This document shows, piece after piece, positions 17,700-26,183 of a stretch of 64,000 nucleotides of DNA. The position numbers and the translations under genes were made by a program. Origin of the DNA: Tidjanibacter massiliensis. GTDB lineage: Bacteria; Bacteroidota; Bacteroidia; Bacteroidales; Rikenellaceae. The stretch is from positions 1,860,001 through 1,924,000 of the forward strand of contig NZ_LT629960.1 of the NCBI RefSeq assembly GCF_900104605.1. Reading direction: 5' to 3'. A model generated the notes under the pieces. That model made no database searches, had not been told where the DNA came from, and was given only the letters and a program-made list of their open reading frames with translations. The first letter of the stretch is position 1, and each line of letters opens with the position of its first letter.

Positions 17700-18149
17700 T
17701 CACCACTGAACAGGTTCCTGCAGTATGATGCCGTCGGCGGCATCTTCGGCGGTGAAAGTGCCGCTTTTGTACTGCACGCAGAGCATGACGAGCGGCCGGG
17801 TGCCGTTGTTGCGTACCGAGCGCTTTCCTGCCGGGGCAACCCGCACGACACTCCCTTCGGATACGGGGAAGACCTGCCCGTCCACCTGGAATTCGCCCGA
17901 CCCGCTGAGGAAGAAGTAGAGTTCCTCGTGATTTCGGTGGATATGCAGGAAACTGCTTTCCGTTCCGGGCATGAACGATTGGAAAGAGAATTCGCTGCCG
18001 GTGGCCTGTACGGCTGTGCCGCCGAACACCTTTCCGGGAATTTTCACTCCGGAACCGAGTTCCATAACATAGTCGTTCAGTTCGTCTGATTTCCCTACGC
18101 TGACTGCGTTGAAGTTCGCTCCAGCCGCAATCTTTTCGATTTGTTTCAT
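17700..18149 (-). CDS. Single-domain cupin protein
   Basis: A 149-residue protein with one cupin barrel. Motif 1 HIHRNHEELYFFLSGSGEF (about residues 68-86) carries the two metal His and the Glu. Motif 2 falls around VVRVAPAGKRSVRNNG (about 101-116), where the usual third His is replaced, so metal binding may be partial. The function is unknown; such proteins are often sugar- or small-molecule-binding or isomerases. It has its own promoter and terminator and diverges from glnS. Confidence 0.85.
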   Translation of the reverse strand: MKQIEKIAAGANFNAVSVGKSDELNDYVMELGSGVKIPGKVFGGTAVQATGSEFSFQSFMPGTESSFLHIHRNHEELYFFLSGSGEFQVDGQVFPVSEGSVVRVAPAGKRSVRNNGTRPLVMLCVQYKSGTFTAEDAADGIILQEPVQW

Positions 18150-18191
18150 GACAGTCGTATTTTATGTTTGTGCATGTTGTTTCCGAGATGG

Positions 18192-18223
18192 CAAAATTAG
18201 TATGTTATAATTTATAAAACAAT
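18192..18223 (-). promoter_or_regulatory. Promoter of the cupin gene
   Basis: Minus-strand TAATTTTG (18192-18199) is preceded by ATTG 20 bases upstream (18220-18223), close to the TTTG-N20-TAnnTTTG consensus. It predicts a leader of about 38 bases. Confidence 0.5.
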
Positions 18224-18440
18224 AAGTTACATAAACTACACTTGGTTACCTGCATGTGACCTTTGCAGGCGGTCAGCGATTTTCGGCCGATAAAAATTTG
18301 CAATTCCGTGTTGTGTGTCGGACTTCGGTTCCCTGTATTGGACCGGCCGGTGGTCATCACGCGCTTCCGTGCCGGCGTGAACGTACCGAAACAATCGGCA
18401 GAACCGGCGGGTTGAAATGACAAGAAAACATCAAAAATCT

Positions 18441-18448
18441 TAACTTTG
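18441..18448 (+). promoter_or_regulatory. -7 promoter element of glnS
   Basis: TAACTTTG matches TAnnTTTG, 19 bases before the glnS ATG, implying a leader of about 15 bases. No -33 TTTG at the usual distance. Confidence 0.5.
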
Positions 18449-18467
18449 CACGAAACAAGCAACCATT

Positions 18468-20153
18468 ATGGCAACGAACGACAACGGGACGGCCGGCCGG
18501 GAACGTCCCCTCAATTTTCTGGAAGAGATAATAGAAGACCATATCAACAGTGTGGACGGGAGAATTCATACCCGTTTCCCGCCGGAACCCAACGGCTACC
18601 TGCATATAGGCCATGCCAAGAGCATCTGCCTTAATTTCGGTCTTGCGGAGCGGTACGGAGGATTGTGCAACCTCCGTTTCGACGATACCAATCCCGTTAA
18701 GGAGGATGTGGAGTATGTCGATTCCATCAAGGAGGATATCCGGTGGCTCGGTTTCCGGTGGGCCGAAGAGCATTATGCCTCGGACTATTTCGAGCAGCTC
18801 TACGCATGGGCCGTACAGTTGATTAAGCAGGGATTGGCCTATGTGGACGACCAGTCGCAGGAAGAGATACGTCAGACACGCGGTACGGTGACCGTGCCCG
18901 GTACCGAGAGTCCGTGGCGCAACCGCAGTGTGGAGGAGAATCTTGACCTTTTCGCCCGCATGCGGGCCGGCGAATTCCCCGACGGAGAGAAGGTGCTCCG
19001 TGCCAAGATTGACATGGCGCACCCGAACATGCTGCTGCGCGACCCCATTATGTACCGTATCCTGCATACCGAACACCACCGTACCGGCGATAAATGGTGC
19101 ATCTATCCTATGTACGACTATGCGCATGGGCAGAGCGATTCCATAGAGAAGATAACCCACTCCATCTGTACGCTGGAGTTCGACGTGCACCGTCCGCTTT
19201 ACGATTGGTTCATCGAGAAACTCGGAATCTTTCCCAGCCATCAGTACGAATTCGCCCGGCTCAACCTTACCTATACGGTAATGAGCAAGCGCAAGTTGTT
19301 GCAATTAGTTGAAAATAAAATAGTTAATGGATGGGATGACCCTCGTATGCCTACCATTTCCGCTATTCGGCGCAAAGGATATACCCCGGCTGCCGTGCGG
19401 GCTTTTGCCGAGCGGGTGGGTGTGGCGAAACGGGATAATGTCATCGACCTTTCGCTGCTTGAGTTCTGTGTCCGGGAGGACCTGAACAAAACGGCCGAAC
19501 GACGAATGGCGGTACTCGACCCTTTGAAGGTTACCATTATTAACTATCCCGAAGGGAAGACCGAAATGTTCGAGGCTGTCAATAATCCGGAGGATGCTTC
19601 GGCGGGAACACGGCCGGTACCCTTCTCGCGCGAGATATATATCGAGCGTACCGATTTCATGGAGGAGCCGCCTAAGAAGTATTACCGTCTCGCACCCGGT
19701 ACCGAAGTACGGCTGCGTTACTCCTATCTTATTAAATGCGAGGAGGTTGTTAAAGACAATGCAGGCAATGTTGTGGAGTTGAGGTGTACTTACGACCCCC
19801 AGTCGGGCAACGGTTCTTCTTCTGATGGACGCAGGGTGAAGGGGGTCATCCATTGGGTGTCTGTTCCCCATGCCCGGGCAGCAGAAGTACGGCTCTACTC
19901 CAATCTCTTCACCAAGGAAGACCCTAATGATGTAGAGGAGGGTAAGACTTTTCTCGATTATCTCAATCCGGATTCTGTTGTGGTTCGGACGGGATACGTC
20001 GAACCCTCATTGGCACAGGCTGCCGTGGGCGAGAAGTTCCAGTTTGAGCGTGTCGGCTATTTCTGTGTGGACCCTGATTCCCGTCCGGAGCGGATGGTAT
20101 TCAACCGTACAGTCGGATTGAAAGATACATGGGCTAAAATAGCGGATAAATAG
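18468..20153 (+). CDS. glnS: Glutaminyl-tRNA synthetase
   Basis: A class Ib synthetase of 561 residues that charges tRNA-Gln directly. HIGH lies at residues 46-49 within [23 protein letters not shown] at about 69-76 is the glutamine-specific element, and VMSKRKLL is the KMSKS loop near residue 270. The C-terminal beta-barrel anticodon-binding domains are complete. Its presence suggests that tRNA-Gln is charged directly rather than through GatCAB. A good terminator follows, then the parS-like pair. Confidence 0.97.
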   Translation: MATNDNGTAGRERPLNFLEEIIEDHINSVDGRIHTRFPPEPNGYLHIGHAKSICLNFGLAERYGGLCNLRFDDTNPVKEDVEYVDSIKEDIRWLGFRWAEEHYASDYFEQLYAWAVQLIKQGLAYVDDQSQEEIRQTRGTVTVPGTESPWRNRSVEENLDLFARMRAGEFPDGEKVLRAKIDMAHPNMLLRDPIMYRILHTEHHRTGDKWCIYPMYDYAHGQSDSIEKITHSICTLEFDVHRPLYDWFIEKLGIFPSHQYEFARLNLTYTVMSKRKLLQLVENKIVNGWDDPRMPTISAIRRKGYTPAAVRAFAERVGVAKRDNVIDLSLLEFCVREDLNKTAERRMAVLDPLKVTIINYPEGKTEMFEAVNNPEDASAGTRPVPFSREIYIERTDFMEEPPKKYYRLAPGTEVRLRYSYLIKCEEVVKDNAGNVVELRCTYDPQSGNGSSSDGRRVKGVIHWVSVPHARAAEVRLYSNLFTKEDPNDVEEGKTFLDYLNPDSVVVRTGYVEPSLAQAAVGEKFQFERVGYFCVDPDSRPERMVFNRTVGLKDTWAKIADK

Positions 20154-20168
20154 TTTTCTTATTTTTTG

Positions 20169-20212
20169 AAAAGGGAGGGATGCTCTGCTTATAAGGGGCA
20201 TCCTTCCCTTTT
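20169..20212 (+). terminator. Terminator of glnS
   Basis: AAAAGGGAGGGATGC (20169-20183) pairs with GCATCCTTCCCTTTT (20198-20212) with one mismatch, followed by AATCTTTT. It starts 15 bases after the glnS stop. Confidence 0.8.
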
Positions 20213-20226
20213 AATCTTTTCGGAAG

Positions 20227-20242
20227 TGTTCCACGTGGAACA
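20227..20242. other. parS-like partition site 1
   Basis: The perfect 16-base palindrome TGTTCCACGTGGAACA has the form of bacterial ParB/Spo0J centromere sites (TGTTtCACGTGaAACA in Bacillus; TGTTCCACGTGGAAC forms in pseudomonads). It lies between glnS and mnmG, outside coding sequence. ParB would nucleate here for chromosome segregation. parA/parB are not in the window. Confidence 0.85.
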
Positions 20243-20261
20243 ATAGCATCCCTGAGGGAAG

Positions 20262-20331
20262 TTGAATTCAGGGGTTATTCGGTTCGGAATAACAAGGATT
20301 ACTCTGGACTGGAGATTTGAATCCGGGGTTA
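20262..20331. repeat. Imperfect direct repeats and hairpin between the parS-like sites
   Basis: TTGAATTCAGGGGTTA (20262-20277) recurs as TTGAATCCGGGGTTA (20317-20331). Between them GTTATTC (20274-20280) and GAATAAC (20287-20293) form a seven-pair hairpin with a six-base loop. The function is unknown. The symmetric placement between two parS-like sites is notable. Confidence 0.5.
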
Positions 20332-20338
20332 GGCGGAA

Positions 20339-20354
20339 CGTTCCACGTGGAACA
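20339..20354. other. parS-like partition site 2
   Basis: CGTTCCACGTGGAACA contains the 14-base palindrome GTTCCACGTGGAAC (20340-20353), identical to the core of site 1, which is 112 bases away. It lies 13 bases beyond the mnmG stop codon. Confidence 0.83.
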
Positions 20355-20367
20355 CCTGCCTGCCTTT

Positions 20368-22275
20368 TTATCTTCCGAAGAATATAAGCAGAACGTTGAT
20401 GTCTGCAGGCGATACACCCGGAATACGCGACGCCTGCCCTATCGTTTGAGGCTTGATGCGGCTTAGCTTTTGACGGGCCTCGATGGTTAGCGATGTCAAA
20501 GCATTGTAGTCGAAATCCGGCCGAAGCCGAATATTCTCCAAGCGTCGCATTTTTTCCGCGATGAATCGCTCACGTTCTATATATCCCCTGTATTTTATCT
20601 GTATTTCCACCTCCTCTACTATCTCTTCGTCGATATCGTTTTCATGAATGAAGCTATTCAGGTCGGAGAGTACGGTCGTCAATCTTTCGATACTGACACC
20701 GTTTCGCAGCAGGATGTCGTAAAGTTTACGCCCCTGTTCGAGCGGATTCGTGCCTATGGATTGCAGGTAACCGTTGATTTCCTCTTTTCCGACACTTCTT
20801 TGGCGGATAAAATCAATTAGGTGCTGTGTCAGACGATTTTTTCGTTCAAATGCTTCACGCCGTTCGGATGAAGCAAGTCCGAGTTCAATCGCTTTCGGAG
20901 TGAGCCTTAAATCGGCATTGTCTTGCCTAAGCAAGATGCGATATTCTGCCCTGCTGGTGAACATGCGGTAAGGTTCGTCTACGCCTTTGGTAACAAGGTC
21001 GTCTATCAGTACGCCGATGTAGGCCTCGTCTCTGGCAAGTACGAAAGGTGCTTTGTCCTGTAATTTCAGAGATGCATTGATGCCGGCCATCAGTCCCTGT
21101 GCCGCCGCTTCCTCATAGCCCGTGGTACCGTTTATCTGTCCTGCGAAATAGAGATTGTCCACCCTTTTCGTTTCGAGTGTATGCTTCAGTTGCGTAGGCG
21201 GAAAGTAGTCGTATTCTATCGCATATCCCGGTCGATAGATATGAACCTTTTCGAATCCCCGTACTTTGGAGAGCGCTTTGATTTGAACATCCAGCGGCAG
21301 CGACGAAGAGAAGCCGTTCAGGTAGTATTCGTTCGTTTCCCTGCCCTCGGGTTCGAGAAAAAGCTGGTGCGAATCCTTGTCGGCGAAGGTACGCAGTTTG
21401 TCTTCGATACTGGGACAATAACGCGGCCCTATCCCCTGAATTGTACCGTTGAAGAGCGGCGAATCCGCGAACCCTTCCCGCAGAATATCGTGAACTTCGG
21501 CGGTCGTATGTACGAGATAGCAGGGAATCTGGTTGATGACGCTTTTACTGAAGGGCAGGAAAGAGAATTTTGCGGGTTTTTCATCGCCGTATTGGGGTTC
21601 CAGTGCGGTAAAATCCACGCTGCGCCCATCTATTCGGGCCGGAGTGCCGGTCTTCATCCGGCCCGCCTCGAAACCGAGGCTGCACAAATATTCGGTAAGT
21701 CCGTACGATACGCCGTCGCCTGCCCTGCCTCCCGGAGCGCTGGCCCGTCCGGTATGCATCAGCCCGTTCAGGAAAGTACCGTTGGTGAGGATGACTGCGC
21801 GGGCTTTGAAAAGGACGCCTATAATGGTATGCACTCCTGTAATAATGTATTGATTTTCTGATAATTCACTGTCTGAATCCGTCCGTTTCTCCACCGTGAG
21901 CCTGTCTACGGTATCCTGCCAGATGCGGAGGTTTTCGGTATTCTCCAGTACCTGACGCCAGGACTCCGAGAAACGGGCTTTGTCGCATTGGGCACGGGGA
22001 CTCCACATGGCACTTCCTTTCGAGCGGTTCAACATCCTGAATTGGATGGCAGTCCGGTCGGTGATAATGCCCATGTGTCCGCCGAGAGCATCTATCTCTC
22101 TTACTATCTGTCCTTTAGCTACTCCGCCTACGGCGGGATTGCACGACATGTTGGCGAATTTGCCCATGTCCATGGTGATGAGCAGGGTTTGTGCTCCGAG
22201 TTTTGCAGCGGCTGCAGCGGCTTCGCATCCAGCGTGCCCGCCGCCTACCACGATGATGTCGTATTCGTAAGTCAT
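20368..22275 (-). CDS. mnmG: tRNA uridine 5-carboxymethylaminomethyl modification enzyme MnmG (GidA)
   Basis: This 635-residue FAD enzyme, with MnmE, adds the cmnm5 group to wobble U34 of several tRNAs. The N-terminal dinucleotide-binding motif GGGHAGCEAAAA is at about residues 11-22. Other family blocks are CNPAVGGVAKGQIVREID (about 45-62), RMKTGTPARIDGRSVD (about 202-217) and FAGQINGTTGYEEAAAQG (about 367-384). The C-terminal tRNA/MnmE-binding helical domain is complete. In many bacteria gidA sits near the replication origin, which fits the adjoining parS-like pair. No clear promoter was seen upstream. Confidence 0.97.
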   Translation of the reverse strand: MTYEYDIIVVGGGHAGCEAAAAAAKLGAQTLLITMDMGKFANMSCNPAVGGVAKGQIVREIDALGGHMGIITDRTAIQFRMLNRSKGSAMWSPRAQCDKARFSESWRQVLENTENLRIWQDTVDRLTVEKRTDSDSELSENQYIITGVHTIIGVLFKARAVILTNGTFLNGLMHTGRASAPGGRAGDGVSYGLTEYLCSLGFEAGRMKTGTPARIDGRSVDFTALEPQYGDEKPAKFSFLPFSKSVINQIPCYLVHTTAEVHDILREGFADSPLFNGTIQGIGPRYCPSIEDKLRTFADKDSHQLFLEPEGRETNEYYLNGFSSSLPLDVQIKALSKVRGFEKVHIYRPGYAIEYDYFPPTQLKHTLETKRVDNLYFAGQINGTTGYEEAAAQGLMAGINASLKLQDKAPFVLARDEAYIGVLIDDLVTKGVDEPYRMFTSRAEYRILLRQDNADLRLTPKAIELGLASSERREAFERKNRLTQHLIDFIRQRSVGKEEINGYLQSIGTNPLEQGRKLYDILLRNGVSIERLTTVLSDLNSFIHENDIDEEIVEEVEIQIKYRGYIERERFIAEKMRRLENIRLRPDFDYNALTSLTIEARQKLSRIKPQTIGQASRIPGVSPADINVLLIFFGR

Positions 22276-22573
22276 CTTCTTTCTTGCCCTTGCCGAGGGC
22301 GGTCTGTCCGTTGAAATTGTGCGTCGTTTGCGTTCAGCTGGCCGTGCGGTGTGCGCTGGTTCCTTCTCTCCCCTGCCCGTTTGTTGTGAGTCTTTCTGCG
22401 GAAAAGATGCAGGGTTGCCGGAGGCACACTCTCCTGGACCCGTAAAAGGGCTTTTCCCGTTGGAAAGACGGGTCGGCGGGTACTCGTTCGGCTATGGATG
22501 GAGTGCGCCTGAAAGGGCGGAAAAAGGCCCTTGCCGTGCCTGTGGTACTTCTTGCCTTTCGGAGGCCTTTCCC

Positions 22574-23041
22574 TTACCGGGCCGGCAGTACGAACGGAGG
22601 ATAATCTCCGTTCGCCTGACGGTATGCGGCCAGGCTGCGGTCCTCCAATGCACGCATGGCCCGCTCCTCCTCCGGGGTTTTGTCGCCATGGCCGCAGAGG
22701 TGCAGTACGCCGTGTATGATGACCCGCATCATCTCCTCCTGCGGCTGCGTCCCGATGGTTTCCGCATTGGAACGTACCGTGTAAGGGTCGATAAAGATGT
22801 CTCCGCTGATATTTCGCGTACCGTTCAGGTCGCTGTAATCAAACGTGATGACATCCGTATGGTAGTCGTGGCCGAGATACTGCCTATTGATTCCGATGTG
22901 ATACTCCGGTGAACAGAAGATATAGGCGATGTCGCCGGGGCTGTACCCTTCGGCGGTTATCACCTCTTTTATCCAAGCCGTTATCCTGCGCCTGCCCTGC
23001 GGCAGGAATGTGCACTCTTCCGTGTGGAAACTGACAGCCAT
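22574..23041 (-). CDS. ybeY: Endoribonuclease YbeY / rRNA maturation factor
   Basis: A 155-residue metal-dependent protein acting in 16S rRNA 3' end maturation and ribosome quality control. The signature is HGVLHLCGHGDKT at residues 110-122. His110 and His114 match the first two zinc ligands; the canonical third His of the GxDH motif is not there, and the position reads Asp120-Lys121. DVITFDYSD and NISGDIFID (about 63-85) are also typical. It lies in a leftward run after the EnvC-like gene (137-base gap). Confidence 0.9.
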   Translation of the reverse strand: MAVSFHTEECTFLPQGRRRITAWIKEVITAEGYSPGDIAYIFCSPEYHIGINRQYLGHDYHTDVITFDYSDLNGTRNISGDIFIDPYTVRSNAETIGTQPQEEMMRVIIHGVLHLCGHGDKTPEEERAMRALEDRSLAAYRQANGDYPPFVLPAR

Positions 23042-23178
23042 TGTTTTGGTAAGTTTGTTAAAGTCCGTTGCGGAATACCGCCATTATCTTCTCAGCCGTA
23101 TTGTCTGCCGTGGTGCGTGTCCAGGCCTGTTTCCGCTCCGGCCCTGCCCTTTGGGAGACGCCGCATCCGGAACCGCCG

Positions 23179-24381
23179 TTATCTCGACAGCCACTTTTCC
23201 GGATTGAGGAACGTCGTACCCTTCCACAATTCGAAATGCAGGTACCAGTCGTCGTTGTTCGCGGTCGAGGGGAGGTTGCCTATCACCTGGTTCCGTCCGA
23301 CCGCGTCGTTGGCCTTCACGCTGACCGATTCAAGGTTGGAATAGACCGTATAATAATTTCCGTGATTGACCATCACGCAGTTGTTCAATCCTTTGATGAA
23401 GACCACCCTGCTCACGGTTCCTTCGAAAATACACCGCACGGGGGCTCCCTTCTCCCCTGCGATATTGACTCCTTTGTTGTCTATCGTCAAGCCGCGCTGC
23501 GTGGGGTGCGGATGCTTGCCGAAACGGTCGATGATTACGCCATCGCTTACCGGATAGGGGAATTTGCCCTCGTTCTGTTCGAAGTTGTTGCTGAGTTCCA
23601 CCCTCACCCGCTCCTCTGCGGCGGTACGTTTGGTTCCCGCATTGCGGCGGGCCTCCTCTGCGACGAGCCGCTGAAGCTGCTTCTGGGCATTCTGCTTTTC
23701 GCGCTCCTTCTGGCGTATCCGGTCGGCCACCTTGCGTTCGTCGGCGGCCAGCCGCGAACTGTTCTTTTTGTAGGTCTGTTCGTCGGCCCGAAGGGTTTGG
23801 AGCTCCTTGTCGCGGTTGCTGCGCGAGGTTTCGAGCTGCGCCAACTGGGCATCCAGCCTTTTTACCTCGTCCTGCAACACCGCCGAGAGCGAATCCAGCT
23901 CCGAGGCTTTCGCCTCCCGCATCCGGTTGTAGCGCTTCATGTAGTTTATCCGCAGCGTCATCTCCCCGAAGTCGCGCGAGGCGAAGAGAAAAGCCATCGA
24001 GTTGTTCAGCAGGTAGTTCTTGTATGCGGCGTATATCATGTCGGCATACTCCTTTTTGAGTACCTCGATGCGCCGGTTCGTTTCCGTTATCTCCTTGTTC
24101 TTGGCCGCAATGTCGCGTTCGCAGATGGCGATTTGCTGGTTGAGCGAGGATACGATGCTCTGGCGGTTCGAGATGCGGGATACTATCAGTTTCAGTTCGT
24201 TCTGCGTGACGGCCCGTTCGCCCTTTATCTTGCTCAAGAGCGCTTCGTTGCGTCTTATCTCCTCCTCTGCGCGGGCTATCTGTTCATTCAGTGCCTGTAT
24301 CGAGGACTGCACTCCCTGTGCCCGCAGTCCCGCCGGGACGAGGCAGAGGAGCGAAATCAGTATCAGTAAGGTCCGTTTCAT
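23179..24381 (-). CDS. EnvC-like factor with coiled coil and degenerate LytM domain
   Basis: A 400-residue exported protein. It has a signal peptide (MKRTLLILISLLCLVPAGLRA), a long coiled coil over about residues 25-265, and a C-terminal M23/LytM domain at about 285-398. The zinc motif of active M23 enzymes (HxxxD) reads RGLTIDNKGVNIAG, without the His, and the HxH reads YLHFELWKG. It is therefore probably a catalytically dead activator of cell-wall amidases at division, as EnvC and NlpD are, rather than a hydrolase. Its ATG directly follows the TAG of the TPR lipoprotein gene, so both are in one operon. Confidence 0.88.
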   Translation of the reverse strand: MKRTLLILISLLCLVPAGLRAQGVQSSIQALNEQIARAEEEIRRNEALLSKIKGERAVTQNELKLIVSRISNRQSIVSSLNQQIAICERDIAAKNKEITETNRRIEVLKKEYADMIYAAYKNYLLNNSMAFLFASRDFGEMTLRINYMKRYNRMREAKASELDSLSAVLQDEVKRLDAQLAQLETSRSNRDKELQTLRADEQTYKKNSSRLAADERKVADRIRQKEREKQNAQKQLQRLVAEEARRNAGTKRTAAEERVRVELSNNFEQNEGKFPYPVSDGVIIDRFGKHPHPTQRGLTIDNKGVNIAGEKGAPVRCIFEGTVSRVVFIKGLNNCVMVNHGNYYTVYSNLESVSVKANDAVGRNQVIGNLPSTANNDDWYLHFELWKGTTFLNPEKWLSR

Positions 24382-26100
24382 CTATTCCTGTTTCTTTTCC
24401 AACCGTTGCCGGATAATCTCCGCATCGTACCCCTTGTCGAGGGCGCGTTTCCAGTAGACTTCCGCCATGAATGCGTCGCCCAACGCATAGAGTATCTCCG
24501 CATAATGGAACAGCAGTACCGGACTGCCGGTCATATCGAACGATACGGCCTGCTGCATGACGGTGCGGGCCTCGTCGTATCTTCCGAGCAGATAGAGTAT
24601 CCACCCTTCCGTGTCGAGGAACGTGGCATTGCCCGGAGTGAGCCCGTTGGCACGGCGGCTCATGTCGAGCGCCTTTTCCAGTTCCCTCCCCTCTTCGCTG
24701 AGGTAGTAGGCATAGTTGTTCAGTACGCCGGCATTGTCCGCGTCGAGCCGGAGCGCCTTTTCGTATTGCGTATAGGCTTTACGCGAGTTGCCGAGTTCGT
24801 GGTATGCGTCGCCGAGTATTCCTGCCGCTACGCTCCGCGTGGAGTCATCCTTCGCTGCACGGTAAGCCTCCCGGAAGGTACGCACTGCGCCCGCGGCATC
24901 GTTCGTGCCGAGGCGGGCGTAGCCTTTGCCGAGCAGGATATCCATATTGTCGGGAAAGCGTGCGAGCGCCATGTCGGAGTATTTCGTTACGGAGTCGGGG
25001 CGGTTCAGGAAGGTTTCTATCCCGATGACCTGGTTATAGGCTTCCAGTATGTCGGGTTTCATGCCGATGAACGACTTGTAGAGTCCGAGCGCCTGTTCTA
25101 TCTCCCCGCCCCGTATCAGGTGCGTGGCATACAGGTCCACCACGTTGTAATCGTCCGGATACTTGGCGATGAGCGTCAATATGAGGGAGTTGATGGCGAA
25201 GTAGTTGCGCCGGTAGAACTCCAGGTCGGAGGTGATGTCTTCGAAGATTCTTTTCTTCCCCTCCAGCGGCATGCCGTTGTTTTCGAAAATCAGTTTCAGC
25301 GTGGCGAGGTAGTTCCCCGCGTCGTTGGATTTACGGTAGAAATCGGCCAGCGAAGAGAGGGTTTCCATGTTCCCCGAATCGAGCCGCATGGCCTCCGCAT
25401 AGTTGGCCAGCGCCAGCGAGTCCTTGCCCATCGCGCTGTATATGTCGCCGAGGATACGGTAATTGCCGTCGTCGTAGGGATAGTCGCCGGCCAGCTTTTT
25501 CGCCTCCTCCACGGCCTTGTCATAGAGCCTTAGCCGTATCAGTATCTCGCGTTTGTAGGTGGAGAGCTCTTCGAGACGTCCCAACCGCATCTCTGCGGTG
25601 TCGAGGATGGCTATCGCCGTAAAGGGTTGCCCCTTGTAGTCGTAAAGGGCTGCCAGCAGCCGGTAGTTGAGCGGATTGTGCGGGTCGTCGCGCATCAGGC
25701 GGGTGTAGATGCCCATCGCCTCGTCGTACTTTTCGGACATCACCAGTGCCCGTCCCAACTGGTTCTGATAGGCAAGGTTGGCCGTGTCGAGCGCATTGGC
25801 CGTTTGGCTGTAGGCCACGGCCCGCTGTGGGTCGGTTTCGAGCAGTATTTCGGCTATTTCGTAGTAGGCCGGGGCGTAGGAGGAGTCCGCCTGTATGGCG
25901 CGGCCGAAGCAGGCGATGCCCGCCTGCATGTCGCCCTTCACGGTATGGGCCTTGATGCCTTCGGCATGGTAGTAATAGGGTGCGTTGCGGCCGGCGAAAT
26001 CCCCTTCGGCCGCCGCCTGCGACGTGCCGTGCGTGGTCACCGTACAGGATATGAATCCTGCCGCCGCGATGCCTGCTGCTATCACCCTGATGTTTTTCAT
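24382..26100 (-). CDS. TPR-repeat lipoprotein
   Basis: A 572-residue lipoprotein. The start at 26100 gives MKNIRVIAAGIAAAGFISC, a signal peptide with a lipobox ending at Cys19; a longer frame upstream lacks this. About twelve tetratricopeptide-like repeats follow, for example AYYEIAEILLETDPQRAV, LANYAEAMRLDSGNMETL and AYTQYEKALRLDADNAGV. TPR arrays are protein-docking scaffolds; the partner is unknown. It is zero bases from the EnvC-like gene and 83 bases from pheS, suggesting an envelope or division role linked to the EnvC-like factor. Confidence 0.88.
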   Translation of the reverse strand: MKNIRVIAAGIAAAGFISCTVTTHGTSQAAAEGDFAGRNAPYYYHAEGIKAHTVKGDMQAGIACFGRAIQADSSYAPAYYEIAEILLETDPQRAVAYSQTANALDTANLAYQNQLGRALVMSEKYDEAMGIYTRLMRDDPHNPLNYRLLAALYDYKGQPFTAIAILDTAEMRLGRLEELSTYKREILIRLRLYDKAVEEAKKLAGDYPYDDGNYRILGDIYSAMGKDSLALANYAEAMRLDSGNMETLSSLADFYRKSNDAGNYLATLKLIFENNGMPLEGKKRIFEDITSDLEFYRRNYFAINSLILTLIAKYPDDYNVVDLYATHLIRGGEIEQALGLYKSFIGMKPDILEAYNQVIGIETFLNRPDSVTKYSDMALARFPDNMDILLGKGYARLGTNDAAGAVRTFREAYRAAKDDSTRSVAAGILGDAYHELGNSRKAYTQYEKALRLDADNAGVLNNYAYYLSEEGRELEKALDMSRRANGLTPGNATFLDTEGWILYLLGRYDEARTVMQQAVSFDMTGSPVLLFHYAEILYALGDAFMAEVYWKRALDKGYDAEIIRQRLEKKQE

Positions 26101-26183
26101 GCCGTTTCCAAATGATGCGTGCGGAGCGGAACGCCGCCTTCCCGCTTCTTGCCGGACGGTTTTCGTGCCGCCGGAAGCGGGTA

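Larger units (their letters stand above)
18150..18467. other. Divergent promoter region between cupin gene and glnS
   Basis: This 318-base gap holds the two promoters listed separately and an AT-rich block at 18190-18240. I see no gene or other element in the middle. Confidence 0.55.
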
